A DNA stretch of 13,333 nucleotides from Jimgerdemannia flammicorona (GCA_003990745.1 RBNI01004871.1:1-13333); one strand, 5' to 3'; shown: positions 1 through 9,830, counted from the first letter of the stretch. Notes: generated by a model from the letters alone, not told the origin. Program-made: numbers and translations.

Positions 1-509
1 TTTAATGGACTCATGTCCTGCAGATTTTTATTGAAAGAGAACCTAGACTATATAGGCCAAAACCCTCCCCCACCACCCGCCAAGCACTGCCCCCCCATTA
101 ACCTAGGCTAGCTATTGTCCAGCAGCTCAACTATGCCAGGCACAGTAGGGTCTATGTTGGCCCGCACCTCATTCTACATACCATGCTCTCCCTACCACTA
201 GGGGAAACCCAACCATATGCCAATGACTGAAAGCACATACCCAAGAACCCAACATATGTACAAGGCTATGTCTGAGCTGAATAGAATAGCCCCTGCCACC
301 CTAAAGAGAATGATAGGCAAAGAAAAACCCTCATCAAAGCACAATATGGTGGGTAGGACCTGGTTCTCTCAGTTGAGGTGAGTAAAGGACTTATATGTGA
401 GGTGGGAGAAAACCTCCAATACCCCACTACTCAAGCCTGCAGGCCTCGATCACATTGCTATGTCAGCTCCCGGTTCCAGTTAAGTATAGCCAAGATGCCT
501 GAAATGGGT
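1..509. repeat. Left arm of ~510-bp inverted repeat
   Basis: The reverse complement of the right end (12828-13333) aligns collinearly with this segment. The outer ~75 bases match best: both arms carry CTGCAG, then AGAGAACCTAGACTATATA, then GCCAAAACCCT. Further matches keep the same spacing at 378-402 (GTGAGTAAAGGACTTATAT, against 12964-12987) and at about 436-508 (against 12828-12906). Most mismatches are transitions, with C/G here and T/A in the right arm, so this arm is the less decayed copy. Its + strand is fairly open in frames 1 and 3, but I recognise no protein. It may be a terminal inverted repeat of the hAT-bearing element or part of an older flanking repeat. The window edge prevents seeing where it ends. 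Confidence 0.8.
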
Positions 510-1126
510 AGTCTTGGGCCCCCTGACCCTCCCTGATGACTGGGGCCCAACCCTGCTACCCACCAAAAGAAGCTGAGAGTGACACCTACTACCTAACTAT
601 ACCACACCAATCAAAAGACCCCACTGAAGCAGCACCTGCCCTAGCCCTGACAACCGCCCCCAGCCTGGCACCCTACTGGTTCACCATTATCGCCCTTCCT
701 CCTATCTGTGACGGCCATCTCCCCTTCCATCCCGACAATACCCGAAAAGCAGTCACCTATGCTAGAACTGCACTCACCAAGAAGCTTGCCAAAGCCAGAG
801 GGCCCCACTATAGACACCAAGGACCTGCAGGTAACCTATACTAAGCACTTGATGCCCAAGGTTGGCCAACTTCCTATGTAGCCTGAGATACACTGAGACA
901 ACTCCTTGTTGGCGATGGCAAAAGAAAGAAGGCACCACACCAAAATGGGTATACCCCAGATACAGCTGAAGGCATCAGAATCCATGAAAAAGTGAAGGAA
1001 GTACCGATCTGATACTGATAAAGGGGCAACTCATCACCATTACCCTCCTCCCACCATGCCCCTGTAGGCACAGCAAACCAACTCAAGGTAGAGGGGGTAA
1101 TAATAGGGGAAAGGGGACTTGAAAGG
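510..1126. other. Unassigned segment between left repeat arm and hAT pseudogene
   Basis: No gene can be named here. It is more GC-rich than the neighbouring hAT body. The + strand is open from 536 to 841 in one frame (Pro/Ala/Thr-rich) and fairly open in a second frame from about 700 to 880. The minus strand is open over 874-1173. The C-terminal dimerisation part of the hAT transposase (normally a W...P.L...A...L..PA..ER.FS block) should fall here on the minus strand. I see only a weak resemblance (ELSQ...GYIG...PT) read backwards from about 910 to 860, and no ER.FS motif. Either this part has decayed beyond recognition or the segment came from something else. Confidence 0.4.
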
Positions 1127-3193
1127 TCACCTACCAAACCTTGTGACCGGTAAGGTAGTGGAGAAAGGAGCATGCTGCTTAGTTCTCTTAATGAAGTGCT
1201 GCTCCCAGCCCTGATTTTTATAGTATTGTAGCTTTAAGCATGGGTTCAGCACTGTTTGAAGAAGAGGAGAGAGTGAGTTTTTGCAAGGATTTCTTTGTTT
1301 TGGAAGGGGCAACAGCCACATGCTGACATCGACATACTTGTACTGATTGAGTATATAGTGGTATCTGTTTAGGAGTAGTACTTTCTGAGCTTGCTAAGAG
1401 CAATCTCCATAATGTCTCTCTGATCTGGGCTTAACTATAAATTACTGCAACCCTCCAGTCTGTCCTCGAGCTTGTCCTCTAGCTAATCAATCAGAAGGTT
1501 GTATACTGGTATTGCTGAGCTTATTGTCAGGGTCATTTGTTTGACTATATTCTTTATATAATCATCGAAACACTGGCAGTTATATATGGTGAGGTGTTGC
1601 ATTATGTGGAGGCAGACAAAATGAGTGTAGAGCCAGAGCAATCACTACTTACTTTCAAAACTCTGACAACATTCCTAAGTACATCCCACTTGCTTTCATC
1701 TAGAGCCTCAGCCCATATTTCCTTATTGGCAGCTACTGTTGAATCTATTAGCTTTTTTTGTTTTTTTTTTATTTTTAAAATAAATCTTCAATCATCTGAA
1801 ACAAGTTGCTTCAGCCAACCAAAGAAAAAAAGGACACATACCACAGCAAACTCCAGCACACACTGGATCATTACAAATGTTGAGTTCCAATACATACAGA
1901 TGTCCAATATATGCTCTTTTAGGGCTAAACTGATTGTCCTATACTGCGCAGTGAATTTGTCTTGTCATTGTAGAGATAATTGGACCAACACAACCAGATT
2001 GTGTAGCTTGAAAATTATACTCAGGGCCCCTCCTCTCTCAGATGTTTTGTCTATGTGCATAAGATAGTCCTGAATAGCAAGGTTCAGTATATGAGCCTGG
2101 CATCACACATGATAGCTTTCTGCACTGAAGGCCATATTTTTCTGTTTGAGACTGGCTGCTAAAACTTTGAAAAATGTTGAGTTATTTGTGGCATTGTCTG
2201 TCATAATGGCCAAAATCTGTACTTGAAATATTCAGTTGATGAATTTATATGAAAATAAATAACCAATAAAATCTGGTTTATTTTAGGACCTCTTTCAAAA
2301 TACCAACCTGATAGTAAGCCCCCCTTTTTTACCTTAGTTGTAATCCCAAGCTCCTGGATATAACTAATAAAAGCATCTGCAATGTTGTCTCCAGAATGAG
2401 AGCTAGCAAGTTTGACGAAGTCAAGGATAAGAGATTTAAGCTGCTAATCAAGATCAATCTAATGACTGGTAATGCCCAGAAATGAAATTGCATTGGGGGA
2501 TGTCCATGTGTTGATTGTAAATGAAATTTTGCTTGCTGAATTCTGCTTATTGAATGTGAGGTTAAATTGGTGAGCTCTTTTATATAATTCAGCTTACAAA
2601 GGTCATGGTGCTGCCCTTATTTTACCTGAAGTGTCTGGTGGAGATTATCATGCTCCTTTCTATAGACCTCCAGGACATCTTTGTGAATAATATCAGTACT
2701 TAGCAAATATAAATCATACTTGAGGAGGCCAAAGATGCTATGCAATTGATCACTCTTGATGGTTGTGAATGGCTGGTCTGTATATATAATCCAGTAAATG
2801 AGCTGATTTCAAAATTCTATTGAAGAGTATAGCTAAATATTTTTAATTAAATAGCATTATTGGTACAGAAATGGTCAGGCAATTGGATAAATGTACCCAC
2901 CACAGCTTAGATGTTGATTTTATTTGTCTCTATATTCTTTTTGATTTTGTCAGAGTGCTTATCTTTTATGTGTCAATTCATGTTTGAAGTCATACTCTCA
3001 AGCATTTTAAACTTCTGACTGGTGCAGTTTATGGGGGTAGATGAAATAATATCATGTGTATATCAAAACAAACAAAAAGTATCAATAAGTGTGTCTTAAT
3101 TTTTTACCTGCAATAATTATAAATAACATCATCTCCTATCTTAGTACAATGTTGCCAGATTTTGGAGCAAGGATTGCATGAAAGGTGTGGAAC
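1127..3193 (-). pseudogene. hAT-family transposase pseudogene, main part
   Basis: Remnant of a hAT (Ac-like) DNA-transposon transposase, read right to left. In order: second half of a BED zinc finger (SKIWQHC, VIYNYC, then SNMN*HIKDKH), WIIYTDQPF, ISFTINTWTSPNA with FLGITSH, LAIMTDNATNNSTFF, HV*CQAHILNLAIQD, ILDICMYWNSTFVM, SSAIPVYNLLID, and LNPCLKLQYYKNQGW. Inferred introns are 3019-3107, about 2575-2625, 2217-2332, 1796-1841, 1545-1652 and 1252-1337, several with GTATGT or GTAAGT donors; removing them restores the expected motif order. It is dead: internal stops (for example TGA in the BED finger and in HV*C), a frameshift near 2800, and the Asp expected before W in the DxWTS motif is Asn. 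The second catalytic Asp (TDN) remains and the catalytic Glu region is not recognised. The first exon is split by the retrotransposon and resumes at 12366. Confidence 0.9.
3189..3193. repeat. Target-site duplication GGAAC, left copy
   Basis: GGAAC directly precedes the TG of the 5' LTR and recurs directly after the CA of the 3' LTR at 12362-12366. A perfect 5-bp duplication is typical of Ty3/Gypsy integration and fixes both element boundaries. Confidence 0.93.
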
Positions 3194-3536
3194 TGTAATA
3201 GAATGAATAAATGAGTGAACAGATGGGACATGACGAGCAATCATGAATGATCACATGACCCAGTGAGCAATGATGTCATCATATGAACAAAGCGCAACAT
3301 ATGAATTACAAATGATGAATGATGTGAAACAACATGGAAAACAATATTCAGCTTATCTCCAACAATTGGTGTCACAGCAATAGTTGCCACAGCTGCTGAT
3401 CATTGCCTAGTAATTGAGATCCTGATCACAAAGTTATTCTTTACCAAAAACCACCTAACAAAGGTCATGATTACAAACCTCATTATAGTTACCAAATTAG
3501 TCACTCATACTTAGTCAGAAATCATGGATCAACTTG

Positions 3537-3569
3537 TATAAATACCCCCCAGTTTCTATCCAAAATAAA
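3537..3569 (+). promoter_or_regulatory. LTR core promoter (TATAAATA) and AATAAA
   Basis: TATAAATA lies at 3537-3544 and AATAAA at 3564-3569, both kept in the 3' LTR at 11880-11887 and 11906-11911. The TATA box should start the genomic RNA some 25-40 bases downstream, setting the U3/R border near 3570. AATAAA is so close to that point that its use in 3'-end formation is uncertain. A second TATATAAAT near 3718 is an alternative start element. Confidence 0.6.
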
Positions 3570-3818
3570 GTAGTTTTAGTTCAGTCCTTGATACAAGAAT
3601 CAAGTCCCCCCCCACACACATACATTCTCCTAAGTCTTAGTAATGACATCTAAGTGACTCTAGTGTTTCTGACTAAACTCCAGAAGCCTAGCTAACTTCT
3701 GCCAGAACTGAGACTGGTATATAAATCACCAAAGACTTAAGTAAACTCATTGAACCTGAATTCCAAGGCGAATTCAGTCTGTGCACAGCAAGGAACAAGA
3801 CCCTTGAAATAGGGCACA

Positions 3819-3876
3819 AGAGAAAGACCTTTAAAACAGAAGGCAAACCAGAGAAAGACCTTTGAAACAGAAGGCA
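3819..3876 (+). repeat. 27-bp tandem duplication inside the LTR
   Basis: AGAGAAAGACCTTTRAAACA followed by GAAGGCA occurs at 3819-3845 and 3850-3876 (period 31 bp), and again in the 3' LTR at 12162-12188 and 12193-12219. It therefore predates this insertion and lies downstream of the presumed transcription start. Confidence 0.85.
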
Positions 3877-4021
3877 CTGCTACTACAACTACTTACAAGC
3901 AAGTGCTTCCTCAAACTGAAGGCTTCTTAGTACACATTATGTACTAAGTACCTAAGTAATAGTCTACTTTCCTAATTATCCAAAAGATAAGAGAGGGGTA
4001 GAAGTGAGAGTTATTACAACT

Positions 4022-4033
4022 TGGTAGCAGCAG
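4022..4033 (+). other. Primer-binding site (initiator Met-tRNA type)
   Basis: TGGTAGCAGCAG begins three bases after the 5' LTR. TGGTAGCAG is complementary to a tRNA 3' end reading CTGCTACCA, as in many eukaryotic initiator-Met tRNAs. A host tRNA sequence would be needed to settle the last three bases. Confidence 0.75.
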
Positions 4034-4908
4034 ATTACCAGCCAAGAAGGCACCAAAGAACATACTCCTAAAGTTGGAACAAGACTAACCTTAGACAGGA
4101 GTAACCCCCAGAATCAACTGTTGATCCTCAAACCAGAGCCAGAGAAGCCCTTGCCATTAGGACCAGGTGGTACCAGGAAACTACAGACCCAAGGACCCAC
4201 TAGCTTGTAATTGACCAGACTTACAAGGATCTATACCATGCCTTTAAGACATACCACCCAGGACTTAGGAATATTGTCAGCTGCCATAGGTTCTACGAAC
4301 TCCTCCAGGGATACATTGGAACCACTAGGACCCCAGAATCTACTGCTGCAGCCACCTAGGATTTTTTAGATTATATCACACCCCCTGCTGCAAGAGAAGC
4401 AGCTGCTGAGTAGATTACCTCTGACAGATATCATCATATCCCTACCAAGACCTCTCTCTACTATAGGCTAGTTGTATACTATGCCTCTGCTATAATCAGG
4501 TACAAGAACGAGCAAGCAGGCCACCCATCTCCTACTGCTGAACAAGAAGTAGACCCATCTACTCAGCTAGAGACTGATATCCTCTTTGAAGGACCTAGTC
4601 AGTACAAGGACGCACTATCTCATCAGGGAAGAGAGTCAGATGAAGACTCTATAGATTACCAGTCTGATGATAGCCAATGAGGAACAGCAGGCCTAGGAAT
4701 TTACCAAGGAACTACAGGTCAAGAAGATCAGACCCCAGAACCAACCCAGCCACCTATACAGAGGTTTGGTTTACCCTCTCTCACAGGACTCTTTGACTTA
4801 ATATCCAGGAATCAAGTAACTCTAAGTTATACAGCACCACAACCCCACTAAGCAGAACAATCTTTAGGAGAATCTACCCCAACAGGCCCACCACCAATAG
4901 TCAACATA
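4034..4908 (+). pseudogene. Upstream in-frame extension of gag, unknown domain
   Basis: Frame 1 reads like protein from about 4105 up to the gag ATG at 4909, broken by stops at 4102, 4201, 4357, 4411, 4678 and 4849. The run 4414-4677 has no stop. Visible segments include TYKDLYHAFKTYHPGL, a Tyr-rich stretch (LYYRLVVYYASAIIRY) and a strongly acidic Ser/Asp tail (ESDEDSIDYQSDDSQ), then a Pro/Gln/Thr-rich linker. It shares the gag frame with no frameshift, so it was either an N-terminal Gag extension or a separate upstream frame. I find no in-frame ATG before 4909, so the original start is unknown. I do not recognise the domain. Confidence 0.55.
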
Positions 4909-5910
4909 ATGGTAGATATCAATATTACAGCACTGACTACCCAGCTAGCAGCACTAGCAGGGATAGTAGGACAGATTGCTGAACAGAACAAACCAACCAA
5001 GACCTTACGAATTCCAACATTCAGTGAAAAAAATAGTGACATTGAAAACTTCATTAATGCAGTTGATACAGACTACCAAGCAAACCAATGGAATAATAAC
5101 TGAGTATCTATAGGAATGCTCACCAATAACCAGAACAGCACCCTTCAACAGCTATTTGCCACATCAGCAGCACAAGTGGAAACAGTAGCCACATTCTTTA
5201 CTGGAACAGCAGCTAAATTCTGGTGAACCTTAGAACAACACCCAGTAACCTGGGAAGCCCACCTCCAAGTCAATGGACAAGTACTTACCAACAATAGACC
5301 AGATTGGGATGACTATGAAGCAGGCCCAAGACTCAAGACCTTACTACTGACCAAATTCCAAAATGCAGCCTACATATAAGAAACTTGGAACAAACTGTCT
5401 CAGATGAAGTTCCACAAGAATGGTGAAGAGGATCTAGAGACCTTTGCCACTAGAATGGATGTCTATCTCAAAACCATTGGACTTACCTACCAGGAGAACA
5501 ATTTGGCCATCAATGGTACCAAAGCCAACCATCTCTTTGCAGCCCTACCAGACTGGCTCACCCAGAAGATCAAGGAACAAGGACTTCCCCAAGGATGCCC
5601 CACTACTCATAGTGCTTTGCTCAAGTACAAAGAAGAGCCTCTGCACAAGCTCTATGAAATCAAGAACACAAGAAGGATAACCAAGATAGGAGAAATCCTA
5701 CCAGGAGAAATGATCAAAAGAATGACCAAAGATATAATCAATGGAATGATCAAAGGAACCAGCGAAACCTCAGAGGACCCAGACCTCCCACTGAGGATGA
5801 AAAGAAGTAGCTCCATGAAAAGAAATTGTGCTTTATCTGCAAGAAGGCAGGATATATCTCAGTCAGATGCCCTGAGAAGAGAACAGATCAGGCAAACCCA
5901 GTAACCAGAA
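4909..5910 (+). pseudogene. gag: gag (capsid/nucleocapsid) pseudogene
   Basis: Structural protein of the virus-like particle. It starts at the ATG at 4909 (MVDINITALTTQLAALAG, a predicted helix as at many Gag N-termini). The capsid-like core follows in frame 1, with TFFTGTAAKFW, KFQNAAYI*ETWNKLSQMKF and EDLETFATRMDVYLK, then ALPDWLTQKI near 5547. Stops fall at 5101, 5224 and 5377. Near 5656-5700 the plausible frame moves from 1 to 0, where an Arg/Asn/Gln-rich basic stretch leads through a stop at 5808 into the zinc knuckle. That fits a one-base deletion. The frame-0 reading stays open to 6077, overlapping the start of pol in frame 2, so pol would need a -1 shift or a second deletion. Confidence 0.8.
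5829..5870 (+). other. Nucleocapsid zinc knuckle (CCHC, His replaced by Tyr)
   Basis: Frame 0 reads CFICKKAGYISVRC. The spacing is exactly C-x2-C-x4-X-x4-C, with Tyr (TAT) where the zinc-binding His (CAT) is expected. One C-to-T change in a CpA context explains it. The motif marks the end of Gag and shows that frame 0 is the right frame here. Confidence 0.85.
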
Positions 5911-5974
5911 CATTACTGTCATTGGAGAAGGTCCAGGAAAGAAGAACCCCAAGAATGTCATCAAAGTATAGAAG

Positions 5975-6382
5975 ATATGGTACAAGGCTACCATCCCCAC
6001 TAAGACCCACCCAACTGATGCTGGATATGACCTCTACAGTAGCCAAGACCTCACCATTCCACCAAGTACCAATGCTATAGTGCGAACAGGAATTGCAATG
6101 TAAGCTCCCAAAGGTACATATATCCACCTTGCTGAGCAAAGCAGCCTAGCCAAAGAGTTCAACATTAGGCTAGGAGGAAGAGTAGTTGACCAAGGATTTA
6201 CTGGCGAAATCTATGTCATCTTGCAAAATTTTGGAGACACATCATTTGAAGTCAAAACAGGCCAAAAGATTGCCCAAGTAATCATTGAAGAAATCCGTCA
6301 AGATCTCACTATTGAAGAAGTCCCTGAACTCTCCCAGACAGACCATGGCAAGAAAGGGTTTGGATCTACTAACAAACCTCCT
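5975..6382 (+). pseudogene. dUTPase domain of pol
   Basis: dUTPase hydrolyses dUTP to dUMP and pyrophosphate, limiting uracil in new cDNA. All five trimeric-dUTPase motifs can be read in order: AGYDLYS (6020-6040), EQSSLAKEF (motif 2, usually R-S-S/G-L-A; Arg is Gln here), GGRVVDQGFTGEIYVILQN (motif 3, catalytic-site Asp kept, usual Tyr is Phe), GQKIAQVII (motif 4) and GKKGFGSTN (Gly-rich motif 5, to about 6373). Stops at 5969 and 6101 disable it. It lies between nucleocapsid and protease, the arrangement known in betaretroviruses and different from nonprimate lentiviruses. dUTPase-bearing Ty3/Gypsy elements have, to my knowledge, been reported from a basidiomycete. Confidence 0.93.
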
Positions 6383-6454
6383 AGTCAAAAGGTCACTACT
6401 ATGAAGGAAGATGATGAAAACTGGTACAAGAGAATTGCAGATAGTTATGCACCA

Positions 6455-6520
6455 TGTGGACAATGCCCTCATTCCATTTGAATGTACTGTATGGAACATA
6501 TTGGTGAATGTCATACATGC
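6455..6520 (+). other. Cys/His cluster between dUTPase and protease
   Basis: In the pol frame the segment reads CGQCPHSI, a stop at 6479, then MYCMEHIGECHTC. That gives C-x2-C-x-H, then C-x2-H-x3-C-x2-C with one more His before the last Cys. The spacing suggests a zinc-binding module. It is distinct from the Gag knuckle 600 bases upstream and is not a standard part of Ty3/Gypsy pol. After it comes an acidic linker (6590-6690) leading to protease. Confidence 0.6.
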
Positions 6521-6689
6521 CTCTCCAAAGTTTTCAAAATTCAATCCGAGAAATACCAAGCTCAATAGACTGAGGAACCCAAACAAGACAACCCTCCTTG
6601 TAAAGGATGGGGAGAAACTGACTTTGAGGAGACTGACAGCAATTGGGACAATAATGAAGATAAAGAGCTCAATACCATCAAGAAGGAGG

Positions 6690-7080
6690 ACAGTTGCATC
6701 AAGTTCACAGGCCAAGTCCACAGACAGAATGTCAATATTTTGCTTGATAATGGTGCTACTAGAAACTACATCAGCACCAAGACTGCTAAGAGAATTAGAG
6801 CCCAAAGTAGACCAGCCACTGAGAAAAGAAGTGTTACCTTTGGTGATGGAAAAACTGCACCATTGACCAAGATCTGTGAAGATCTTTTGCTCAAGATTGG
6901 CAAATATTAAGAGAAGTTGGACTTTAGCATTGTAGATCTCCCAGGATAAGATATTATCTTAGGAAAAGCCTGGTTGACCCAGTACAACCCAGACATCAAC
7001 TGGAGAACCAACAAGGTTAACCTGACCCATGAAGGCAGAAAGATCACCCTAATACCTCAGGAAGGTACCAACTACCAAGG
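6690..7080 (+). pseudogene. Aspartic protease domain
   Basis: Retropepsin-type protease that would cut Gag-Pol. The active-site region reads NILLDNGATRNYIS at 6734-6775. The catalytic Asp is present but the Ser/Thr that should follow it is Asn, a G-to-A change. The second family landmark, a hydrophobic D-I-I-L-G-K-x-W-L (6950-6976), is clear. Stops at 6908 and 6947 interrupt the domain. The linker to RT carries a stretch like those preceding RT in chromoviruses (EEFQDVFQ...[15 protein letters not shown], 7216-7299). Confidence 0.88.
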
Positions 7081-7299
7081 AATTGAAATCATCTCTGCTA
7101 TTCAAATAAAGAGACTCTCTCGAAAAAAGGGAAACACCTACTTCATCTGTACAGTACAAGAAGTCACTGAAGCTACAAGTAGTCCAATTTCAACAGAAGC
7201 TCAAGAACTGTTTGAAGAATTCCAAGATGTATTCCAAGATCCTCAAGGACTTCTACCCAAGCACCAAATCCAACATGGAATTGATCTTATTCCAGGATC

Positions 7300-7935
7300 T
7301 GAACCCCCATACAAGAGTATCTACCAACTGGCCCAACCTGAGCTCAAGACTCTCAAGGATAAATTGACCAAACTACTGGTCCAAGGATACATTGAACTCA
7401 GCCACTCTCTATTTGGAGCCCCCATTCTATTTGTCAAGAAGGATAGCTCTCTGCGAATGTGTATTGACTACAGAGCCCTCAACAAGATCACTATCAAGAA
7501 CCAATATGCCTTACTCAGGATTGATGAGTTGCTATACCAAATCTTCAAGGCCAAGACCTTTTCTCTACTGGACTTGCGAAATGGCTACCACTAGATTCTC
7601 ATTGATGAGAAGAACATTGAGAAGACAGCTTTCCGAACACAGTTTGGACACTACCAGTTCTGAGTCATACCTTTTGAACTGACCAATGTACCAGCAATAT
7701 TTCAGTACCTGATGAATGTCATCTTTGGACCACTCCTCAATATCTGTATCCTTGTGTATATTGATGATATACTAATCTACAGTGAAACAGTAGAGCTATA
7801 CTACATCCACCTCAGATAAGTACTGACCCTCTTGCGAGAACACCAGCTCTATGCCAAGATGAGCAAATGCAAGTTCTATCAGGACCAGATTGAGTACCTA
7901 GGACACATCATCTCTGCTGAAGGTATCAACATAGA
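7300..7935 (+). pseudogene. Reverse transcriptase domain
   Basis: Copies element RNA to cDNA. Landmarks in order: [10 protein letters not shown] (7417-7443), [25 protein letters not shown] followed by a stop at 7592 where Gln is usual, TAFRTQFGHYQF followed by a stop at 7661 where Arg is usual, then [11 protein letters not shown] (Gly and Ala of the F-G-L-T-N-A-P motif changed by transitions), and the catalytic YIDD box at 7757-7768, still intact. KCKFYQDQIEYLGHIIS closes the thumb region. Stops at 7592, 7661, 7817 and 7940. Confidence 0.95.
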
Positions 7936-8189
7936 CCCCTGAAAAGTATCAGCCCTCAAGGATATTCCTATCTCCACTACCCTTAAGCTACTCCAGCACT
8001 TTCTGAGTATTGTTGGTTATTACCAAAGGTTTATTCAAGAATACTCTACTATTGCAGCTCTATTAATCAGCCTGGCCCACAAAGGAGTGAACATCAAAGC
8101 CAAATGGACTCCTGAATGCACCTTAGCTATGGACCATCTCAAGAGACTCCTTACTGAGGCCCCAGTGTTAATTGCACCTAACCCTATCA

Positions 8190-8545
8190 GGCTATTCACT
8201 CTGATCACAGATGTCTCTGACATTGCTATTGGAGCAGTACTTAGCCAAGAAGACTGCCTAGTGGCCTACCTTTCCCAGAAGCTCAAGCCAGCTAAGACCT
8301 AGAATACTATCCATGAGAAGGAACTCCTGGCTATTGTCACTGCACTTCAGGAATGGCGCCATTTCCTCCTAGGACAGCCATTTGTGGCCTACACTGATCA
8401 CCATACATTGTGGTATATTTACACACAGCCCATGCTGACCTACAGATAAGCCTGCTGGATGGAAATCATTGCCAACTTTGATATGGAAATCAAGTATATC
8501 TCAGGCAAAACCAATTGTGTGGCTGATGGTTTCTCCAGGTACATA
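8190..8545 (+). pseudogene. RNase H domain
   Basis: Degrades the RNA strand of the RNA-DNA hybrid. It opens with FTLITDVSDIAIGAVLSQ (catalytic Asp at 8210-8212; the usual A in D-A-S is V) and continues with HEKELLAIVTAL (catalytic Glu), AYTDHHTL (Asp near 8393) and ISGKTNCVADGFSR (final Asp at about 8525). All four acidic residues remain. Stops begin at 8300 and 8447. Confidence 0.93.
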
Positions 8546-8689
8546 GAAGATGAACTTGTCTTTATGATTGAGGTAATTGGAGATCTTACCCAAATGATCA
8601 AGGATGGCTACCAGCAAGACAGCCCCCTGACAAAATTCCTTCAATTCTGCCAAAACCTATAGGCCAAGGTCCCAGAACCCATAAGGCAA

Positions 8690-9830
8690 ATGGCCAAGAG
8701 ATTCACTTACTGTGATGGACTTATCTACAGGGACCATGACAGAGTGGTTGTACCTAATAATGATACTCTGCGACTCAAGATTATGCAAGAACTCTATGAT
8801 ACCCCTGCAGCAGAACACTTTGATTTTGAAAAGACCTACAACCTCCTCTCAAGAGAGTTCTACTAGCCAAAGATAACCAAGGACATCAAAGACTTTGTGA
8901 CCTCATATGAGATGTGCCAAAGGTTCAAAAGTGATAATAAGCTACCAGCAGAACTCCTGCAACCCTTGCCTATCCCAAGTCACAACTGGGATCAGATTGC
9001 AATGGACTTCATTGTCCAACTCCCTAAGACCAAGGCAGAATGGGATGCCATTGTGATATTCATGGACCACCTAAGCAAACAAGCACCAGAGATTGCTGAG
9101 ATTTTCCTCAATCAAGTATTCAGGCTACATGGCATACCTAGTACTATTGTATCTGACCGAGATGCCAAGTTTACAAGCAATTTCTGGAAGGCATTTTTCT
9201 CCCTCCATGGAACCAAGCTGAAGTTCTCTACTGCCTACCACCCTCAGACTGACAGTCAAACCAAGTGAACCAACAGGACTCTCAAACAGATGCTTAGCAT
9301 CTTTTGCTGTTACAAGCAAAATGATTGGGACAAGTACCTAGCCCATACCGAGTTTGCCTACAATAATAGCCAGCAAACCTCCATGAAGAAAACTCCATTT
9401 TTCCTGAACCACGGTCAACACCCAAGGACCCTGAGTACTACTGTGAAATCAGCAGTCCCAGTAGTCCAAGATCTGACCAAGACTATTTCTGACCTTACCC
9501 AAATGATAAAAGATGCTCTCATAGAAGCACAAGACTACCAGACCAAGTACACAAACTTGAAGTGAAGAAAAGCCTCTTACAATATTGGTGACACAGTCAT
9601 GCTTAGAACAGACCACCTCTACCTTAATACCCTGGTACAACAACTAGCCAAGAAACTCTGTGCTAAAAGAATTAGACCATATAAGATTGTGGAAAAAATC
9701 AGAGAAGTCAACTACAAGTTGCAACTTCCTCACAATATCCAAGTACACCCAGTATTCCATATCAGCCAATTGGTGGACTACCATGAGAACCCATTCCCCA
9801 AGCATACAGTTCCACCACTACTCCCAATTA
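8690..9830 (+). pseudogene. Integrase domain
   Basis: Joins cDNA to host DNA. The N-terminal HHCC zinc-binding site has lost two ligands: the first His is Tyr (ELYDTP) and the first Cys is Tyr (SYEMCQRF). In the DDE core, the Asp of MDFIVQLP and the Asp of IVSDRDAKF remain, but the region that should read Q-T-E-R-x-N-R-T has Lys plus stop at 9263-9268, so the catalytic Glu is gone. About 11-12 residues seem missing between LSKQ and APEIAEIF near 9080, without loss of frame. The C-terminal GPY/F-type motif survives as RPYKIVEKIREVNYKLQLP from 9674. Stops begin at 8864, 9266 and 9563; another at 8660 lies just upstream. Confidence 0.93.

Larger units (their letters stand above)
3194..4018 (+). 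repeat. 5' LTR
   Basis: 825 bp, beginning TGTAATA and ending TATTACA, a perfect 7-bp terminal inverted repeat with canonical TG...CA ends. It matches 11537-12361 end to end with about 70 differences by hand count, mostly transitions. It contains a TATA box, an AATAAA, a C-run followed by CA dinucleotides (about 3606-3624), two GAATTC hexamers 12 bp apart near 3760-3777, and a 27-bp tandem duplication. Confidence 0.95.

Noticed and set aside
1537..2067. 176-codon + strand open frame
   Set aside because: It is antisense to the hAT transposase exons and crosses two of the inferred introns, with a poly-T-derived Phe run. I see no motif.
3600..3625. C-run followed by CA repeat as a regulatory element
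   Set aside because: It varies in length between the two LTRs as a simple repeat does, and nothing else marks it as a site.
6242..6805. 187-codon minus-strand open frame
   Set aside because: It is antisense to dUTPase and protease. All identifiable motifs are on the + strand, and the frame is open because stop-generating transitions on + do not make stops there.
8577..9515. Repeated peptide DLTQMIKD in pol (near 8583 and 9493)
   Set aside because: Only about eight residues are shared and the flanks differ. Chance or convergent linker sequence is likelier than duplication.
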